From Pauljensenia sp018375675 (GTDB lineage Bacteria; Actinomycetota; Actinomycetes; Actinomycetales; Actinomycetaceae): DNA of 64,000 nucleotides. Position 1 is the first letter of the stretch; the number at the start of each line of letters is the position of its first letter. The DNA is taken from contig JAPWAE010000003.1 in NCBI GenBank assembly GCA_041432705.1, forward strand, positions 1 through 64,000, given 5' to 3'. A program made the translations under genes and the position numbers. The notes beneath the pieces are model-generated. The model had not been told where the DNA came from and searched no databases. It saw only the letters and a program-made list of their open reading frames with translations. Of the stretch, positions 32,586 through 41,516 are shown piece by piece.

Positions 32586-32621
32586 AGTAATGTCCAACCG
32601 AAACGGCGGGAACGAGACTAA

Positions 32622-33125
32622 TCAGGCATCAAGGAGCCCGCCGACGCATGCATCGCGCAGATCGCGCAGCATCGACAGCGAGGACAGCGACTCGGCTGCG
32701 ACGCCCGCCCACGCAAGCGCGCGGTCGCGTCCCTGCGCCTCGTGGCGCTCACGGATATGCAGAAGTGTGCGTGAGGGAGACAGCGGCAGCAGGGCGATCA
32801 CGCACGTGCCCGAGGCCTCGGCTCCTTCGGGGGCGGCCGGAGGCGCGACGCGCATGAGGATGTGATCCTCGTCCTCGATATCGATGATCGTGGACTCGTC
32901 CTCCGGCTCGAACACGTGGCCGAGGACGTCCCACACGACAGACGCGGGCGCATCGATCGCAATGCCGCGATCAACCACGACGTTCGCGCCGGGCAGGATG
33001 AGGTCGCCCGGGAGCGACACGTCCGCCTGGGAGGCCGTCAGGCCGATGCGACGGGGGAAACCGGTTGCCGCAACGGCGCACGCGCCGGCGACAAGGGACA
33101 GACAGGCGAGAGTGCGAATACGCAT
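32622..33125 (-). CDS. Exported or membrane-anchored SRPBCC-like protein
   Basis: A 167-residue protein with an N-terminal signal or anchor helix (LACLSLVAGACAVAAT, about 6-21). It is followed by a domain with the start pattern of SRPBCC/polyketide-cyclase folds, GANVVVDRGIAIDAPASVVWDVL. These folds bind hydrophobic ligands; the ligand here is unknown. AGGAG precedes the ATG. It starts 20 nt after the ispG stop and is probably co-transcribed with it. Confidence 0.6.
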   Translation of the reverse strand: MRIRTLACLSLVAGACAVAATGFPRRIGLTASQADVSLPGDLILPGANVVVDRGIAIDAPASVVWDVLGHVFEPEDESTIIDIEDEDHILMRVAPPAAPEGAEASGTCVIALLPLSPSRTLLHIRERHEAQGRDRALAWAGVAAESLSSLSMLRDLRDACVGGLLDA

Positions 33126-33145
33126 GTAATGCTCCTAGGGAAAAC

Positions 33146-34333
33146 TCAGAAGTCGATGCCCGGGAGCTTGACGTCCGGGGCGGTAATCGGGGCGACCTCG
33201 ACGCTGCCGGAACCGGGCTCCAGGCCCAGTTCCTCAGCGAGGGCGTTCGCGCGGCGAATGAGGGTCTCAACAATCTGATCCTCGGGAACGGTCTCGACGA
33301 CCTCACCGCGAATGAAGATCTGTCCCTTGCCGTTGCCGGAGGCAACACCCAGGTCGGCTTCGCGAGCCTCACCCGGGCCGTTGACGACGCAGCCCATCAC
33401 GGCTACGCGCAGCGGGACCGTCAGGTCCTTCAGGCCCTCGGTGACGTCTTCAGCGAGCGTCCACACGTCCACCTGGGCGCGACCGCACGACGGGCACGAG
33501 ACGATCTCGAGAGTCTTCTCGCGCAGACCCATGAACTCCAGCATCTTCGTGCCCACCTTGATCTCCTCGACCGGAGGAGCGGACAGGGAGACGCGGATCG
33601 TGTCGCCGATGCCCTCGGCCAGAAGCACCGAGAAAGCGGACACGGACTTGATGGTGCCCTGGAAGGCGGGTCCGGCCTCGGTGACACCGAGGTGCAGGGG
33701 CCAGTCCCCCGCCTCGGACAGCATCCGATAGGCCTGGATCATGGTGAGCACGTCGTGGTGCTTCACCGAGATCTTGAAGTCATGGAAGTCGTTCTCCTCA
33801 AACAGGGAGGCCTCCCAGATCGCGGACTCGACCAGGGCCTCGGGCGTCGCGCGGCCGTACTTCTTGAGCAGGCGCGGATCGAGCGATCCTGCGTTCACGC
33901 CGATACGCAACGACACGCCGTGATCGGAGGCGGCCTTGCAGATGTCCTTCACCTGGTCATCGAACTTGCGGATGTTGCCCGGGTTCACGCGCACGGCACC
34001 GCAGCCGGCCTCGATCGCCTGGAACACGTACTTCGGCTTGAAGTGAATATCGGCGATCACCGGGATACGCGACTGCTTGGCGATGATCGGCAGCGCGTCC
34101 GCGTCCTTATCCGTCGGGCAGGCAACGCGAACGATGTCGCAGCCGGCGGCCGTCAGCTCGGCGATCTGCTGGAGCGTCGCGCCGATGTCGTGCGTTTTCG
34201 TCGTCGTCATGGACTGGACGGAAACTCGAGCGCCACCGCCCACGGGAACGTCGCCCACCATGATGCGACGCGTCTGCTTGCGCGGGAACGGCGACGCCGC
34301 GACTTCGGGCATACCAAGATTGATTTCACTCAC
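33146..34333 (-). CDS. ispG: 4-hydroxy-3-methylbut-2-en-1-yl diphosphate synthase
   Basis: Iron-sulfur enzyme of the MEP isoprenoid pathway that reduces ME-cPP to HMBPP. The 395-residue product begins its TIM barrel at VQSMTTTKTHD and ends in the [4Fe-4S] domain with SCPSCGR and VMGCVVNGPGE. The GTG at 34333 is chosen because GATAAT lies exactly 6 nt upstream, a leaderless arrangement; a start 15 codons earlier would lie upstream of this promoter. It follows the Rip1-like protease gene, and dxr, of the same pathway, is two genes upstream. Confidence 0.96.
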   Translation of the reverse strand: MSEINLGMPEVAASPFPRKQTRRIMVGDVPVGGGARVSVQSMTTTKTHDIGATLQQIAELTAAGCDIVRVACPTDKDADALPIIAKQSRIPVIADIHFKPKYVFQAIEAGCGAVRVNPGNIRKFDDQVKDICKAASDHGVSLRIGVNAGSLDPRLLKKYGRATPEALVESAIWEASLFEENDFHDFKISVKHHDVLTMIQAYRMLSEAGDWPLHLGVTEAGPAFQGTIKSVSAFSVLLAEGIGDTIRVSLSAPPVEEIKVGTKMLEFMGLREKTLEIVSCPSCGRAQVDVWTLAEDVTEGLKDLTVPLRVAVMGCVVNGPGEAREADLGVASGNGKGQIFIRGEVVETVPEDQIVETLIRRANALAEELGLEPGSGSVEVAPITAPDVKLPGIDF

Positions 34334-34430
34334 CGTGTCATTATCGCGCACAGTGGCCTTCCTTCCCACACGGACCACGAACGCGTGGTCAGAGTCGCTT
34401 TTCGGGCAGATATGTGTGACGTGCCGGCGC

Positions 34431-35678
34431 TCAGCCGAGCGACACAGGCTTCACGATGTCTGCAACGATCAAAATAACGCTCATCGCGACGAGCAGGCCG
34501 CCAACAACCCAGGTAACGGGAACAAGGCGAGCCGTGTCCGCCGGGCCGGGGTCCTCCGCCCCACGCACGCGGGCCACCGTTCGACGCACTCCCTCGTAGA
34601 CCGCCCCGAGAATGTGCCCGCCGTCCAGCGGCGGCAATGGGATGAGGTTAAAGACGAAGAGGGCCATGTTGAGCGACGCCAGGAGGCTCAGCAGTACGGC
34701 CACAACCTGACGCGTGTCACGCAGACCCAGCGCCTGCGAATCACCCGTCACCTCACCAGCCAGGCGCCCCACGCCCACAACGGACACGACGCCCGAGGAG
34801 TCACGCTTTTCGTCAGTAAACACAGATCGGCCGACCTGCCACACAGCCTGCGGAAGCCGGGTCACGACCGCCGTCGTCCCGGTGAACATCTGCCAGTTCG
34901 CCGCTGCCACATCGCCCAGAGACGCCGACACGTACTCGTATCCAGCCGTCACGCCCACCAAGCGAGCCCCCTGGGCTCCCGTCACCGGAGAAACCGCCAG
35001 ATCCACGGTGGTGCCATCGCGCTCCACCGTCAGCACGGCGGACTCCCCCTCCTGGGTGGCCCCGACCGCGCGCTGCAGCTGCGCGAAGGTGGCAACCGGC
35101 TGCCCATTCCACGCGAGAACCGTGTCCCCGGGGCGGACCCCTGCCTCGTAGGCGGGAGAAGCAACCTCGCCGGAAGCACTCATGATCGTGGCCGGGACGT
35201 CCGCAATCGTGCGCGAGGCCGTGGGAGCGCCGATGCCGATCATCGTCACTGCCGACAGGACGATACAGATCAGCAGATTCATGAGCGGGCCACCGAGCAT
35301 GACCGCGATCTTCTTAGGGGCGCTCAGGCGGTAGAACGCGCGATGTTCCTGACCCTCGGGGATCTCCTCTGCCGAGGCCTCACGGGCCTCCTGCGCGAGC
35401 GTCGGCTTACCGCCGCGCCCCACAAGCCGAGTGCCCGGACGCGCCGGCGCATACATGCCGACGATCTTGACGTAGCCGCCCAGCAGAATCGCACGCAGCG
35501 CGTACGTCGTGTCACCGATCTTCTTCTTCCACAGCGCCGGACCAAAACCCACCGCGTAATCAGGGACCAGCACCCCGAACTTCTTCGCGGGGAGCATATG
35601 CCCCACCTCATGCAGGGCAACCGATGCCAAGATTCCGATAACGACAACGACGATACCGACGATTGAGCCCACGCTCAC
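34431..35678 (-). CDS. Site-2 (intramembrane zinc) protease, RseP/Rip1 family
   Basis: Polytopic membrane metalloprotease that cleaves anti-sigma factors or signal peptides within the membrane. The 415-residue product has the zinc motif HEVGH in the first helix, the PDZ domain around 180-260, and the second metal motif region LPPLDGGHILG before the last helices. A GTG at 35678 overlaps the dxr stop and follows GGAAGGA; a GTG two codons later has better spacing and is equally possible. It is part of the long overlapping operon and is followed by ispG. It is the orthologue position of mycobacterial Rip1 (Rv2869c). Confidence 0.93.
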   Translation of the reverse strand: MSVGSIVGIVVVVIGILASVALHEVGHMLPAKKFGVLVPDYAVGFGPALWKKKIGDTTYALRAILLGGYVKIVGMYAPARPGTRLVGRGGKPTLAQEAREASAEEIPEGQEHRAFYRLSAPKKIAVMLGGPLMNLLICIVLSAVTMIGIGAPTASRTIADVPATIMSASGEVASPAYEAGVRPGDTVLAWNGQPVATFAQLQRAVGATQEGESAVLTVERDGTTVDLAVSPVTGAQGARLVGVTAGYEYVSASLGDVAAANWQMFTGTTAVVTRLPQAVWQVGRSVFTDEKRDSSGVVSVVGVGRLAGEVTGDSQALGLRDTRQVVAVLLSLLASLNMALFVFNLIPLPPLDGGHILGAVYEGVRRTVARVRGAEDPGPADTARLVPVTWVVGGLLVAMSVILIVADIVKPVSLG

Positions 35679-36946
35679 ATATCCTTCCACTGGCCTGCGC
35701 GAACGAGTTCGCGCGCACGCTGATCAGCCCAGCGCTGTGCGGCCACAATGTCTTCCAACGAGGGGTCAGCGACGCCCTCATGCTCATGCACGACGGTCGA
35801 CACCGTGTCCACAATCGCGAGCCACGGCACCTCCCCCGCGATAAACGCATCGACCAGCACCTCGTTCGCGGCGTTGAGCACCGCGGGATGCGTCGCAGAG
35901 GCCGCGACCGCGAAGCGAGCGAGGTTGATCGCGGGGAACGTCTCGTTATCCACCGGCTCAAACGTCCATTCAGACGCAGACGCCCACGTCAGGGGCTTCT
36001 CGACATCCGCAAGGCGCTCAGGCCAGGTCAGTCCGAGCGCGATCGGCAAACGCATGTCCGGAGGCGACGCCTGGAGCGTCGTCGCACCGTCACACCACGT
36101 CACCATCGAGTGCACGATGGACTGCGGGTGAACAGTCGCAACAATGTGCTCGGGTGCCACATCGAACAGCAGATGAGCCTCGATGAGTTCCAAACCCTTG
36201 TTGATCAGGGTCGATGAGTTGATCGTGACGACTGGCCCCATCTGCCATGTCGGATGCGCCAACGCCTGCTCGGCGCGCACGCCGCGCAGCTCCTCGCGCC
36301 TCCGACCGCGGAACGGACCTCCCGAAGCGGTCAGAACGAGGTCCGCGACCTCGGATCGGCCGGAGACAACCGGAGAGGTCAGGCCGCGTTCATGCACGCC
36401 CGAGGCCAACGCCTGGGCGATCGCGGAGTGCTCGGAATCCACCGGAACGATCTGGCCCGGAAAACGCATCGCGTTCTTGACCAGCGCACCGCCGACGACC
36501 AGCGACTCCTTATTCGCTAGCGCCAGGCGGGCACCGCACTTCAAAGCCGCAAGCGTCGACGACAGCCCCACGCCACCCGTGATGCCGTTGAGCACCACCG
36601 GTGTCGCCGTCGGATACAGCTGCGCCGCACGCTCAACCGACGCGCAGACGACCTCGACCGAGGCGTGTTCGCCGACGAAAACCTCCGGGCACGTGCCGCC
36701 CATCGACTCCACAGCAGCCGACAATTCCTCGCGCACGTCGCGAGCCACGCCCACGTACGCGGGATTCAACACAACGATCTGCACGGCAAGCTCAGTGATC
36801 GACGCACCGCCGGCGCTAAGGCCAAGGACGTCGAAACGCCCGCGGTTCGCCTCAATCACCTCACGCGCCTGGGTACCGATCGAACCCGTGGAACCTAGCA
36901 GGACAACGGGAATCGTGGGAGCATGTTCCTCCACCGACACGGGCAT
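35675..36946 (-). CDS. dxr: 1-deoxy-D-xylulose 5-phosphate reductoisomerase
   Basis: Second step of the MEP pathway, converting DXP to MEP with NADPH. The 423-residue product shows the NADPH motif GSTGSIG (18-24), ANKESLVVGG, VPVDSEHSAI, the TASGGPF loop and the metal and substrate region NSSTLINKGLELIEAH. Its ATG overlaps the stop of the preceding DivIVA-like gene (TGATG) and its stop overlaps the protease start. ispG, another enzyme of the pathway, is downstream. Confidence 0.96.
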   Translation of the reverse strand: MPVSVEEHAPTIPVVLLGSTGSIGTQAREVIEANRGRFDVLGLSAGGASITELAVQIVVLNPAYVGVARDVREELSAAVESMGGTCPEVFVGEHASVEVVCASVERAAQLYPTATPVVLNGITGGVGLSSTLAALKCGARLALANKESLVVGGALVKNAMRFPGQIVPVDSEHSAIAQALASGVHERGLTSPVVSGRSEVADLVLTASGGPFRGRRREELRGVRAEQALAHPTWQMGPVVTINSSTLINKGLELIEAHLLFDVAPEHIVATVHPQSIVHSMVTWCDGATTLQASPPDMRLPIALGLTWPERLADVEKPLTWASASEWTFEPVDNETFPAINLARFAVAASATHPAVLNAANEVLVDAFIAGEVPWLAIVDTVSTVVHEHEGVADPSLEDIVAAQRWADQRARELVRAGQWKDM

Positions 36947-37494
36947 CAGTCAACCGCAAGCAGAATTTCGACAGCACGCCCGAGGTAGGCGTCCACGGGG
37001 CCCTCCATGTAGGCCTTCTTGCCGCGCTTGGGACGGAAGGTCGACAGACGAATCTCGTCAGCAGTCAGCTCCCCGGCCTCGTCGAAGTACGCCGCGATGC
37101 GATCCAGCAGATCATCGACTTCCTCGCAGGAGTAGCCGCGTCCCGACGTCGGGTGTGCGAAGCGCTCGCCGCGCGGACGCTGCAGACGCGGGTACAGGGT
37201 CGTCGCGCGGTCGGCGACGCGGACGTACCACGCTGCCTCACCCTCAGCCGCAACGGAATCCGCGCGATCACGGTTGACGAAAGCGGCCTCCAGGCGGTTC
37301 ATCGCACCGTCCACGGCATCGATGTTGTAGCCGCGATTCTTCAGCTCAAAAGTCGCCAAGCGCACCTGCTCAGAGCTGAACTGCTCCGGCGGGACGCCAC
37401 CCTCGTAGGCACGGCGAGCATCTTCGAAGAACGCATCGACCTGTGCGCAGTCGTAGCCCTTCGAGAAGAGACCAACCCTAGGAAACTCAGTCAT
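36946..37494 (-). CDS. DivIVA-domain protein (second of a pair)
   Basis: A 182-residue cytosolic protein with two short repeats of the DivIVA-type motif: GLFSKGYDCAQVDAFFEDAR near the N-terminus and GRGYSCEEVDDLLDRIAAYF near 115-135. Between them lies a region LKNRGYNIDAVDGAMNRLEAAF, also of the 'GY..xxVD..' type. No long coiled coil follows, unlike Wag31/DivIVA. A role in cell pole, division or envelope growth is possible but not proven. It overlaps both neighbours (ATGA with the first DivIVA-like gene, TGATG with dxr). Confidence 0.7.
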   Translation of the reverse strand: MTEFPRVGLFSKGYDCAQVDAFFEDARRAYEGGVPPEQFSSEQVRLATFELKNRGYNIDAVDGAMNRLEAAFVNRDRADSVAAEGEAAWYVRVADRATTLYPRLQRPRGERFAHPTSGRGYSCEEVDDLLDRIAAYFDEAGELTADEIRLSTFRPKRGKKAYMEGPVDAYLGRAVEILLAVD

Positions 37495-37895
37495 GACTGC
37501 TCCTTTTCCTGTGTCATGGAACGAAGAATCTGTTCGACGGCCTCAGGCGTGCCGAAATCAGCATACTCAGAGGAAGCGGTAGTCGGCTCCGCACCTGGGA
37601 GCGTCGCAGCGTCGACGTCACTGCCCGCACTATTCTCATGCTGCGCCGCTCGTCTGCGCTCGGCATGACGCAGCATCTCAATGAGACGGTCGATCTCCGC
37701 GTCGACCTCCTCGTCATTGAAGCCGCGCAGCTTCGCAGAAAACTCCACATCCAGAGCCTTCTGAGCGGTCACGACCTTTTCGGGGTCCGTCTCCTGGCCC
37801 GTCAGCGTGCGCTCGACGTCCCCGAGAAAGGTCAGGACCTCGCTCACGTCGTAACCCATGCGCAAGAAACTGCGAGAAAAGTCTGTCCTGATCAC
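37491..37895 (-). CDS. DivIVA-domain protein (first of a pair)
   Basis: A 134-residue protein with the DivIVA-type start FSRSFLRMGYDVSEVLTFLGDVE and a second, similar element LRGFNDEEVDAEIDRLIEML, followed by a disordered Ser/Ala/Glu-rich tail. It overlaps rlmN (ATGA) upstream and the second DivIVA-like gene (ATGA) downstream. The pair may form a complex. Function unknown. Confidence 0.68.
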   Translation of the reverse strand: MIRTDFSRSFLRMGYDVSEVLTFLGDVERTLTGQETDPEKVVTAQKALDVEFSAKLRGFNDEEVDAEIDRLIEMLRHAERRRAAQHENSAGSDVDAATLPGAEPTTASSEYADFGTPEAVEQILRSMTQEKEQS

Positions 37896-39172
37896 GCGCG
37901 CTCCTCCCCGACCGGGCGCTTACCGTCAGCAACCGCCGTCGCCAGCTGCCCGCACGCGCCGTCAATGTCCGAGCCGCGCGTATCGCGGATCGACGTCGCA
38001 ATTCCGTTGTCCTGCAGGCGCTTAACGAACGCCTCCTGAGCAGCCCGCGTCGATGCCGTCCAGATGGACCCAGGCGTCGGATTCAGGGGAATGGGGTTGA
38101 CGTGCACCCAACCATGGCCACGCTTGTTCAGCTCATCGGCCAGCAGCTGCGCGCGCCATTCCTGATCGTTCATGTCCTTAATGAGCGCGTACTCGATCGA
38201 CACGCGCCGCCCCGTCGCCAGGAAATACCCGCGCGCCGCATCAAGGAGCTCACCGACCTTCCACCGCGAGTTGATGGGAATCAGCTCGTCGCGAAGATCG
38301 TCGTCCGGCGCATGGAGCGAGACCGCGAGCGTCACAGGCATGCCCTCCCCCGCCAGTTTCTTGATCGCGGGAACGAGGCCTACCGTCGACACGGTGATAT
38401 TTCGGGCGCTCATACCGAATCCCTCGGGCGCCGGATCAATCAAACGGTGAAGCGCAGCGACAACCGTCTTGTAGTTAGCGAGGGGCTCGCCCATGCCCAT
38501 GAAGACGACGTTCGAGAGCTTCGTAGGCCCGCCCGCAAGCTTGCCATCGCGGCACGACGCCTGTGCCTCGCGAACCTGATCGACAATCTCCGCCGTCGAC
38601 AGGTTACGCGTCAGGCCCATCTGTCCCGTCGCACAGAATGGACACGCCATGCCGCAGCCCGCCTGCGACGAGACGCACAGCGTCGTTCGCTGGGGGTAGC
38701 GCATGAGAACAGACTCGACCTGCGCGCCGTCGTACAGGCGCCACAAATCCTTGATCGTACGCCCGCCGTCAGCCTCCAGTGACACAACCTTCGTCACAAG
38801 ATTCGGCAGCAGGGCATCCGAGACAGCGTCGCGCATCCCGGCCGGGATATCGCTCATGTTCGCGGGATCGGCCTCAAAATGCGTGAAGTAATGGCGCGAC
38901 AGCTGATCGGCGCGAAAAGCGGGCAACCCCAGGTCCTTCAGCACCTGCTTACGGGACGCGGCATCCAGATCAGCGAGATGCGACGGAGCCTTTCCACGCC
39001 GCTTCGCGGTGAACGACAGGACCGGCTTAGCGTCCTTATGCGTCGCACCCTCCGGCGGCTGATCGGTCGGACGAACCTCACGGCGCGGGCTGCGACGCTG
39101 AAGATCCGACACGCCCAGGGCGTTCGGCGTATGTGCCTGCGCCCCGCGGGGCCCCTTCGTCGATTGGCTCAA
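37892..39172 (-). CDS. rlmN: 23S rRNA (adenine(2503)-C(2))/tRNA (adenine(37)-C2)-methyltransferase
   Basis: Radical SAM methyltransferase that methylates A2503 of 23S rRNA and A37 of some tRNAs. The 426-residue product has an N-terminal extension of about 60 residues, then the helical domain, the radical SAM motif CGMACPFCATG (CxxxCxxC), FMGMGEPLANY, SLHAPDD and the C-terminal Cys in DGACGQL that forms the methyl adduct. It overlaps cdsA upstream and the DivIVA-like gene downstream by 4 nt each. Confidence 0.95.
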   Translation of the reverse strand: MSQSTKGPRGAQAHTPNALGVSDLQRRSPRREVRPTDQPPEGATHKDAKPVLSFTAKRRGKAPSHLADLDAASRKQVLKDLGLPAFRADQLSRHYFTHFEADPANMSDIPAGMRDAVSDALLPNLVTKVVSLEADGGRTIKDLWRLYDGAQVESVLMRYPQRTTLCVSSQAGCGMACPFCATGQMGLTRNLSTAEIVDQVREAQASCRDGKLAGGPTKLSNVVFMGMGEPLANYKTVVAALHRLIDPAPEGFGMSARNITVSTVGLVPAIKKLAGEGMPVTLAVSLHAPDDDLRDELIPINSRWKVGELLDAARGYFLATGRRVSIEYALIKDMNDQEWRAQLLADELNKRGHGWVHVNPIPLNPTPGSIWTASTRAAQEAFVKRLQDNGIATSIRDTRGSDIDGACGQLATAVADGKRPVGEERA

Positions 39173-40080
39173 TGGCTAGACTCCCAAGAAATACCCGGCA
39201 GCGCCCACGCGAAAATGAAGTAGGCGACCGGCGCGCTCATGAGCAGCGCGTCCACTCGGTCGAGAACACCACCGTGGCCCGGCAGGATCTGCGACATGTC
39301 TTTCAAGCCGGCCTCACGCTTAATGAGAGACTCGGTCAGGTCGCCCATCGTACCCACAAAGGCGATGGAGATACCCGCAACGACACCCCACCACCAGGAA
39401 GCTCCCAGCAACCACAGACCGACCACACCGACGCCGATGGCCGTCAGGGCGGAACCAGCGAAGCCTTCCCAGGATTTCTTCGGAGACAGAGCGGGAGCCA
39501 TGGGGTGCTTGCCGAACATGACGCCGGCAGCCCAGCCTCCAGTGTCATTAGCTATGACCATCAGCTCAAAGACGACAAACACCCAGGCGTTGTGCCACGC
39601 CGCCATCATGAGCACCACGAACGAGGCCAGGAACGGCACGTAGACGGCCGCAAACGTTGACGACACGACGTCGCTCATCCGGGACTCTTGACGACGGTCC
39701 AGGAGTCTCCACGCCGCGCAGACGAACACGGTGATGTACAGGGCGAAGAGCATACCCTCTGTGCCCAGCCACCACGCGCAGGTCACCATGCCGATAGCGC
39801 CGACATACAGAGGCGTCACCGTCAGTGTGATGCCCATGCGCGCGAAGGCGCCCGCGAGTTCCCAGATTCCAACCAGGCACACGAAGGCGATAACGCCGAC
39901 GAACGCAGGCAGCGACGTGAACAGAGGGATGGCAACCGCAGCGATGAGGACAACTGCGGTCGTGATCGCCTGCGGAAGATTACGCCCAGCCTTCCCCGTT
40001 GCCCCACCCGCGGGATGATTGTCGGGAGTGGGGCCCGGGGAGAAGACTCGGGCAAGAAGTGAACGATCCGTCGACGCCAT
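39169..40080 (-). CDS. cdsA: Phosphatidate cytidylyltransferase
   Basis: Makes CDP-diacylglycerol from phosphatidic acid and CTP, the branch point of phospholipid synthesis. The 303-residue product has about eight membrane helices and the family signature near the C-terminus: SLIKREAGLKD followed by PGHGGVLDRVD. The N-terminal 40 residues are cytosolic and disordered. It overlaps frr (TGATG) and rlmN (ATGA). Confidence 0.95.
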   Translation of the reverse strand: MASTDRSLLARVFSPGPTPDNHPAGGATGKAGRNLPQAITTAVVLIAAVAIPLFTSLPAFVGVIAFVCLVGIWELAGAFARMGITLTVTPLYVGAIGMVTCAWWLGTEGMLFALYITVFVCAAWRLLDRRQESRMSDVVSSTFAAVYVPFLASFVVLMMAAWHNAWVFVVFELMVIANDTGGWAAGVMFGKHPMAPALSPKKSWEGFAGSALTAIGVGVVGLWLLGASWWWGVVAGISIAFVGTMGDLTESLIKREAGLKDMSQILPGHGGVLDRVDALLMSAPVAYFIFAWALPGISWESSH

Positions 40081-40637
40081 CAGATCGTCAGCAGTTCGCT
40101 TTCCTTCGTCGCGAGCATCTTATCGATCTGCTCGGTGTGGGCCTTCGTCAGCGCATCGAGCTGCTTTTCTGCGCGCTCGACGTCGTCCTCAGAGGCCTCA
40201 CCGTCCTTCTTCAGGCGATCGAGCTGATCCTTGGCCTTACGACGCACGCCGCGCACGGACACACGACCGTCCTCGGCCTTGCTCTTGGCCTGCTTCACGT
40301 ACTCCTTACGGCGTTCCTCCGTCAGGGCGGGCAGAACGACGCGCACGACATTGCCATCGTCGGTCGGATTCACACCGAGGTCCGACTCGCGCAGAGTACG
40401 AATGATCTCCTGGGTCGCGGTGCGATCGAAAGGAGAGATCAGAACGGTACGAGCCTCGGGAATCTGGAAGCTAGCAAGCTGCTGCATCGGCGTCGGCGCA
40501 CCGTAGTAGTCCACCAGAAGCTGCTCGAACATCGAAGACGTCGCGCGTCCGGTACGAATGTTCGAAAACTCGTGGCTGGCCGCTTCCACGGCCTTGTCCA
40601 TCTTTTCCTCGGCCTCGAGGAGAATATCGTCGATCAC
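40080..40637 (-). CDS. frr: Ribosome recycling factor
   Basis: Splits post-termination ribosomes together with EF-G. The 185-residue product has the standard length and blocks such as FSNIRTGRATSSMFEQLLVDYYG and RRKAKDQLDRLKKDGEASEDD. It follows pyrH by 38 nt and opens the run of genes with overlapping stop and start codons. Confidence 0.97.
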   Translation of the reverse strand: MIDDILLEAEEKMDKAVEAASHEFSNIRTGRATSSMFEQLLVDYYGAPTPMQQLASFQIPEARTVLISPFDRTATQEIIRTLRESDLGVNPTDDGNVVRVVLPALTEERRKEYVKQAKSKAEDGRVSVRGVRRKAKDQLDRLKKDGEASEDDVERAEKQLDALTKAHTEQIDKMLATKESELLTI

Positions 40638-40675
40638 TATGAGCTCCTTTAAGTCAGTGGTCTGTGAAGGTTATA

Positions 40676-41386
40676 TCACGCCGTCACTAGGGTACCGATT
40701 TCATCGCCCATCAGCGCGCGGGTCACGGCTCCGTCGCCACCCATACCAAAGATGCGAGTAGTCAGTCCGTTGTCGCGGCACAGGGCGAGTGCCGAGCCAT
40801 CAATCACCTTGAGATCGCGACGCAGAGCCTCAGAATAGGTCAGCGTGTCGAAGCGGTGAGCATCGGGATTCTTGTTCGGATCATCGTCATAAACGCCGTC
40901 CACGCCGTTCTTGGCGACGAGCAGCTCATCGCAATGAATCTCCAGAGCACGCTGCGCGGACACCGTATCGGTCGAGAAGTACGGCAGGCCCGCGCCAGCG
41001 CCGAAGACAACGACACGTCCCTTCTCCAGGTGACGAATCGCTCGAAGCGGCAGGTAGGGTTCGGCAACCTGAGCCATCGTGATGGCCGTCTGCACACGGG
41101 CGGGGACACCGGACTGGTCGATAAAGTCCTGGAGTGCGAGCGCGTTCATAACGGTGCCGAGCATGCCCATGTAGTCCGCACGTGAGCGCTCAAGCCCCTC
41201 GCGGGCGAGCTGGGCGCCACGGAAGAAGTTACCTCCACCGACGACGATCGCCACCTGGATGCCCTCACGAACAGCAGACGCGACCTGCTCCGCGATGTTA
41301 CGGACAACCTTGGGGTCCAAACCGATCGATCCACCCCCGAATGCCTCTCCGGACAGCTTGAGCAAAACGCGGCGGTTCGTCGACAT
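40676..41386 (-). CDS. pyrH: UMP kinase
   Basis: Phosphorylates UMP to UDP; an amino acid kinase-family hexamer. The 236-residue product shows RVLLKLSGEAFGG, VVGGGNFFRGAQL, FGAGAGLPYFSTDT and the C-terminal GTLV. AAGGAG lies 6 nt before the ATG at 41386; the upstream open frame is untranslated leader. A -10-like TAGTAT at 41436-41441 (minus) follows the tsf terminator, so pyrH likely starts a new transcript leading to frr, cdsA and beyond. Confidence 0.97.
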   Translation of the reverse strand: MSTNRRVLLKLSGEAFGGGSIGLDPKVVRNIAEQVASAVREGIQVAIVVGGGNFFRGAQLAREGLERSRADYMGMLGTVMNALALQDFIDQSGVPARVQTAITMAQVAEPYLPLRAIRHLEKGRVVVFGAGAGLPYFSTDTVSAQRALEIHCDELLVAKNGVDGVYDDDPNKNPDAHRFDTLTYSEALRRDLKVIDGSALALCRDNGLTTRIFGMGGDGAVTRALMGDEIGTLVTA

Positions 41387-41448
41387 GACGCTTCTCCTTT
41401 GTAACGGCCCGGGAAGGGCGGAACGGTTAAGAACCATACTACCTGGTA

Positions 41449-41490
41449 AAAGGGAAGCGGCCCCGCCGTTCGGCGGGACCGCTTCCCTTT
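41449..41490 (-). terminator. Terminator of rpsB-tsf
   Basis: AAAGGGAAGCGG pairs with CCGCTTCCCTTT, and CCCGCCG with CGGCGGG inside. The minus-strand tail continues as TTTTACC. Confidence 0.85.
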
Positions 41491-41516
41491 GTCAGCAAAC
41501 TGACGAGGTGGCTAGA

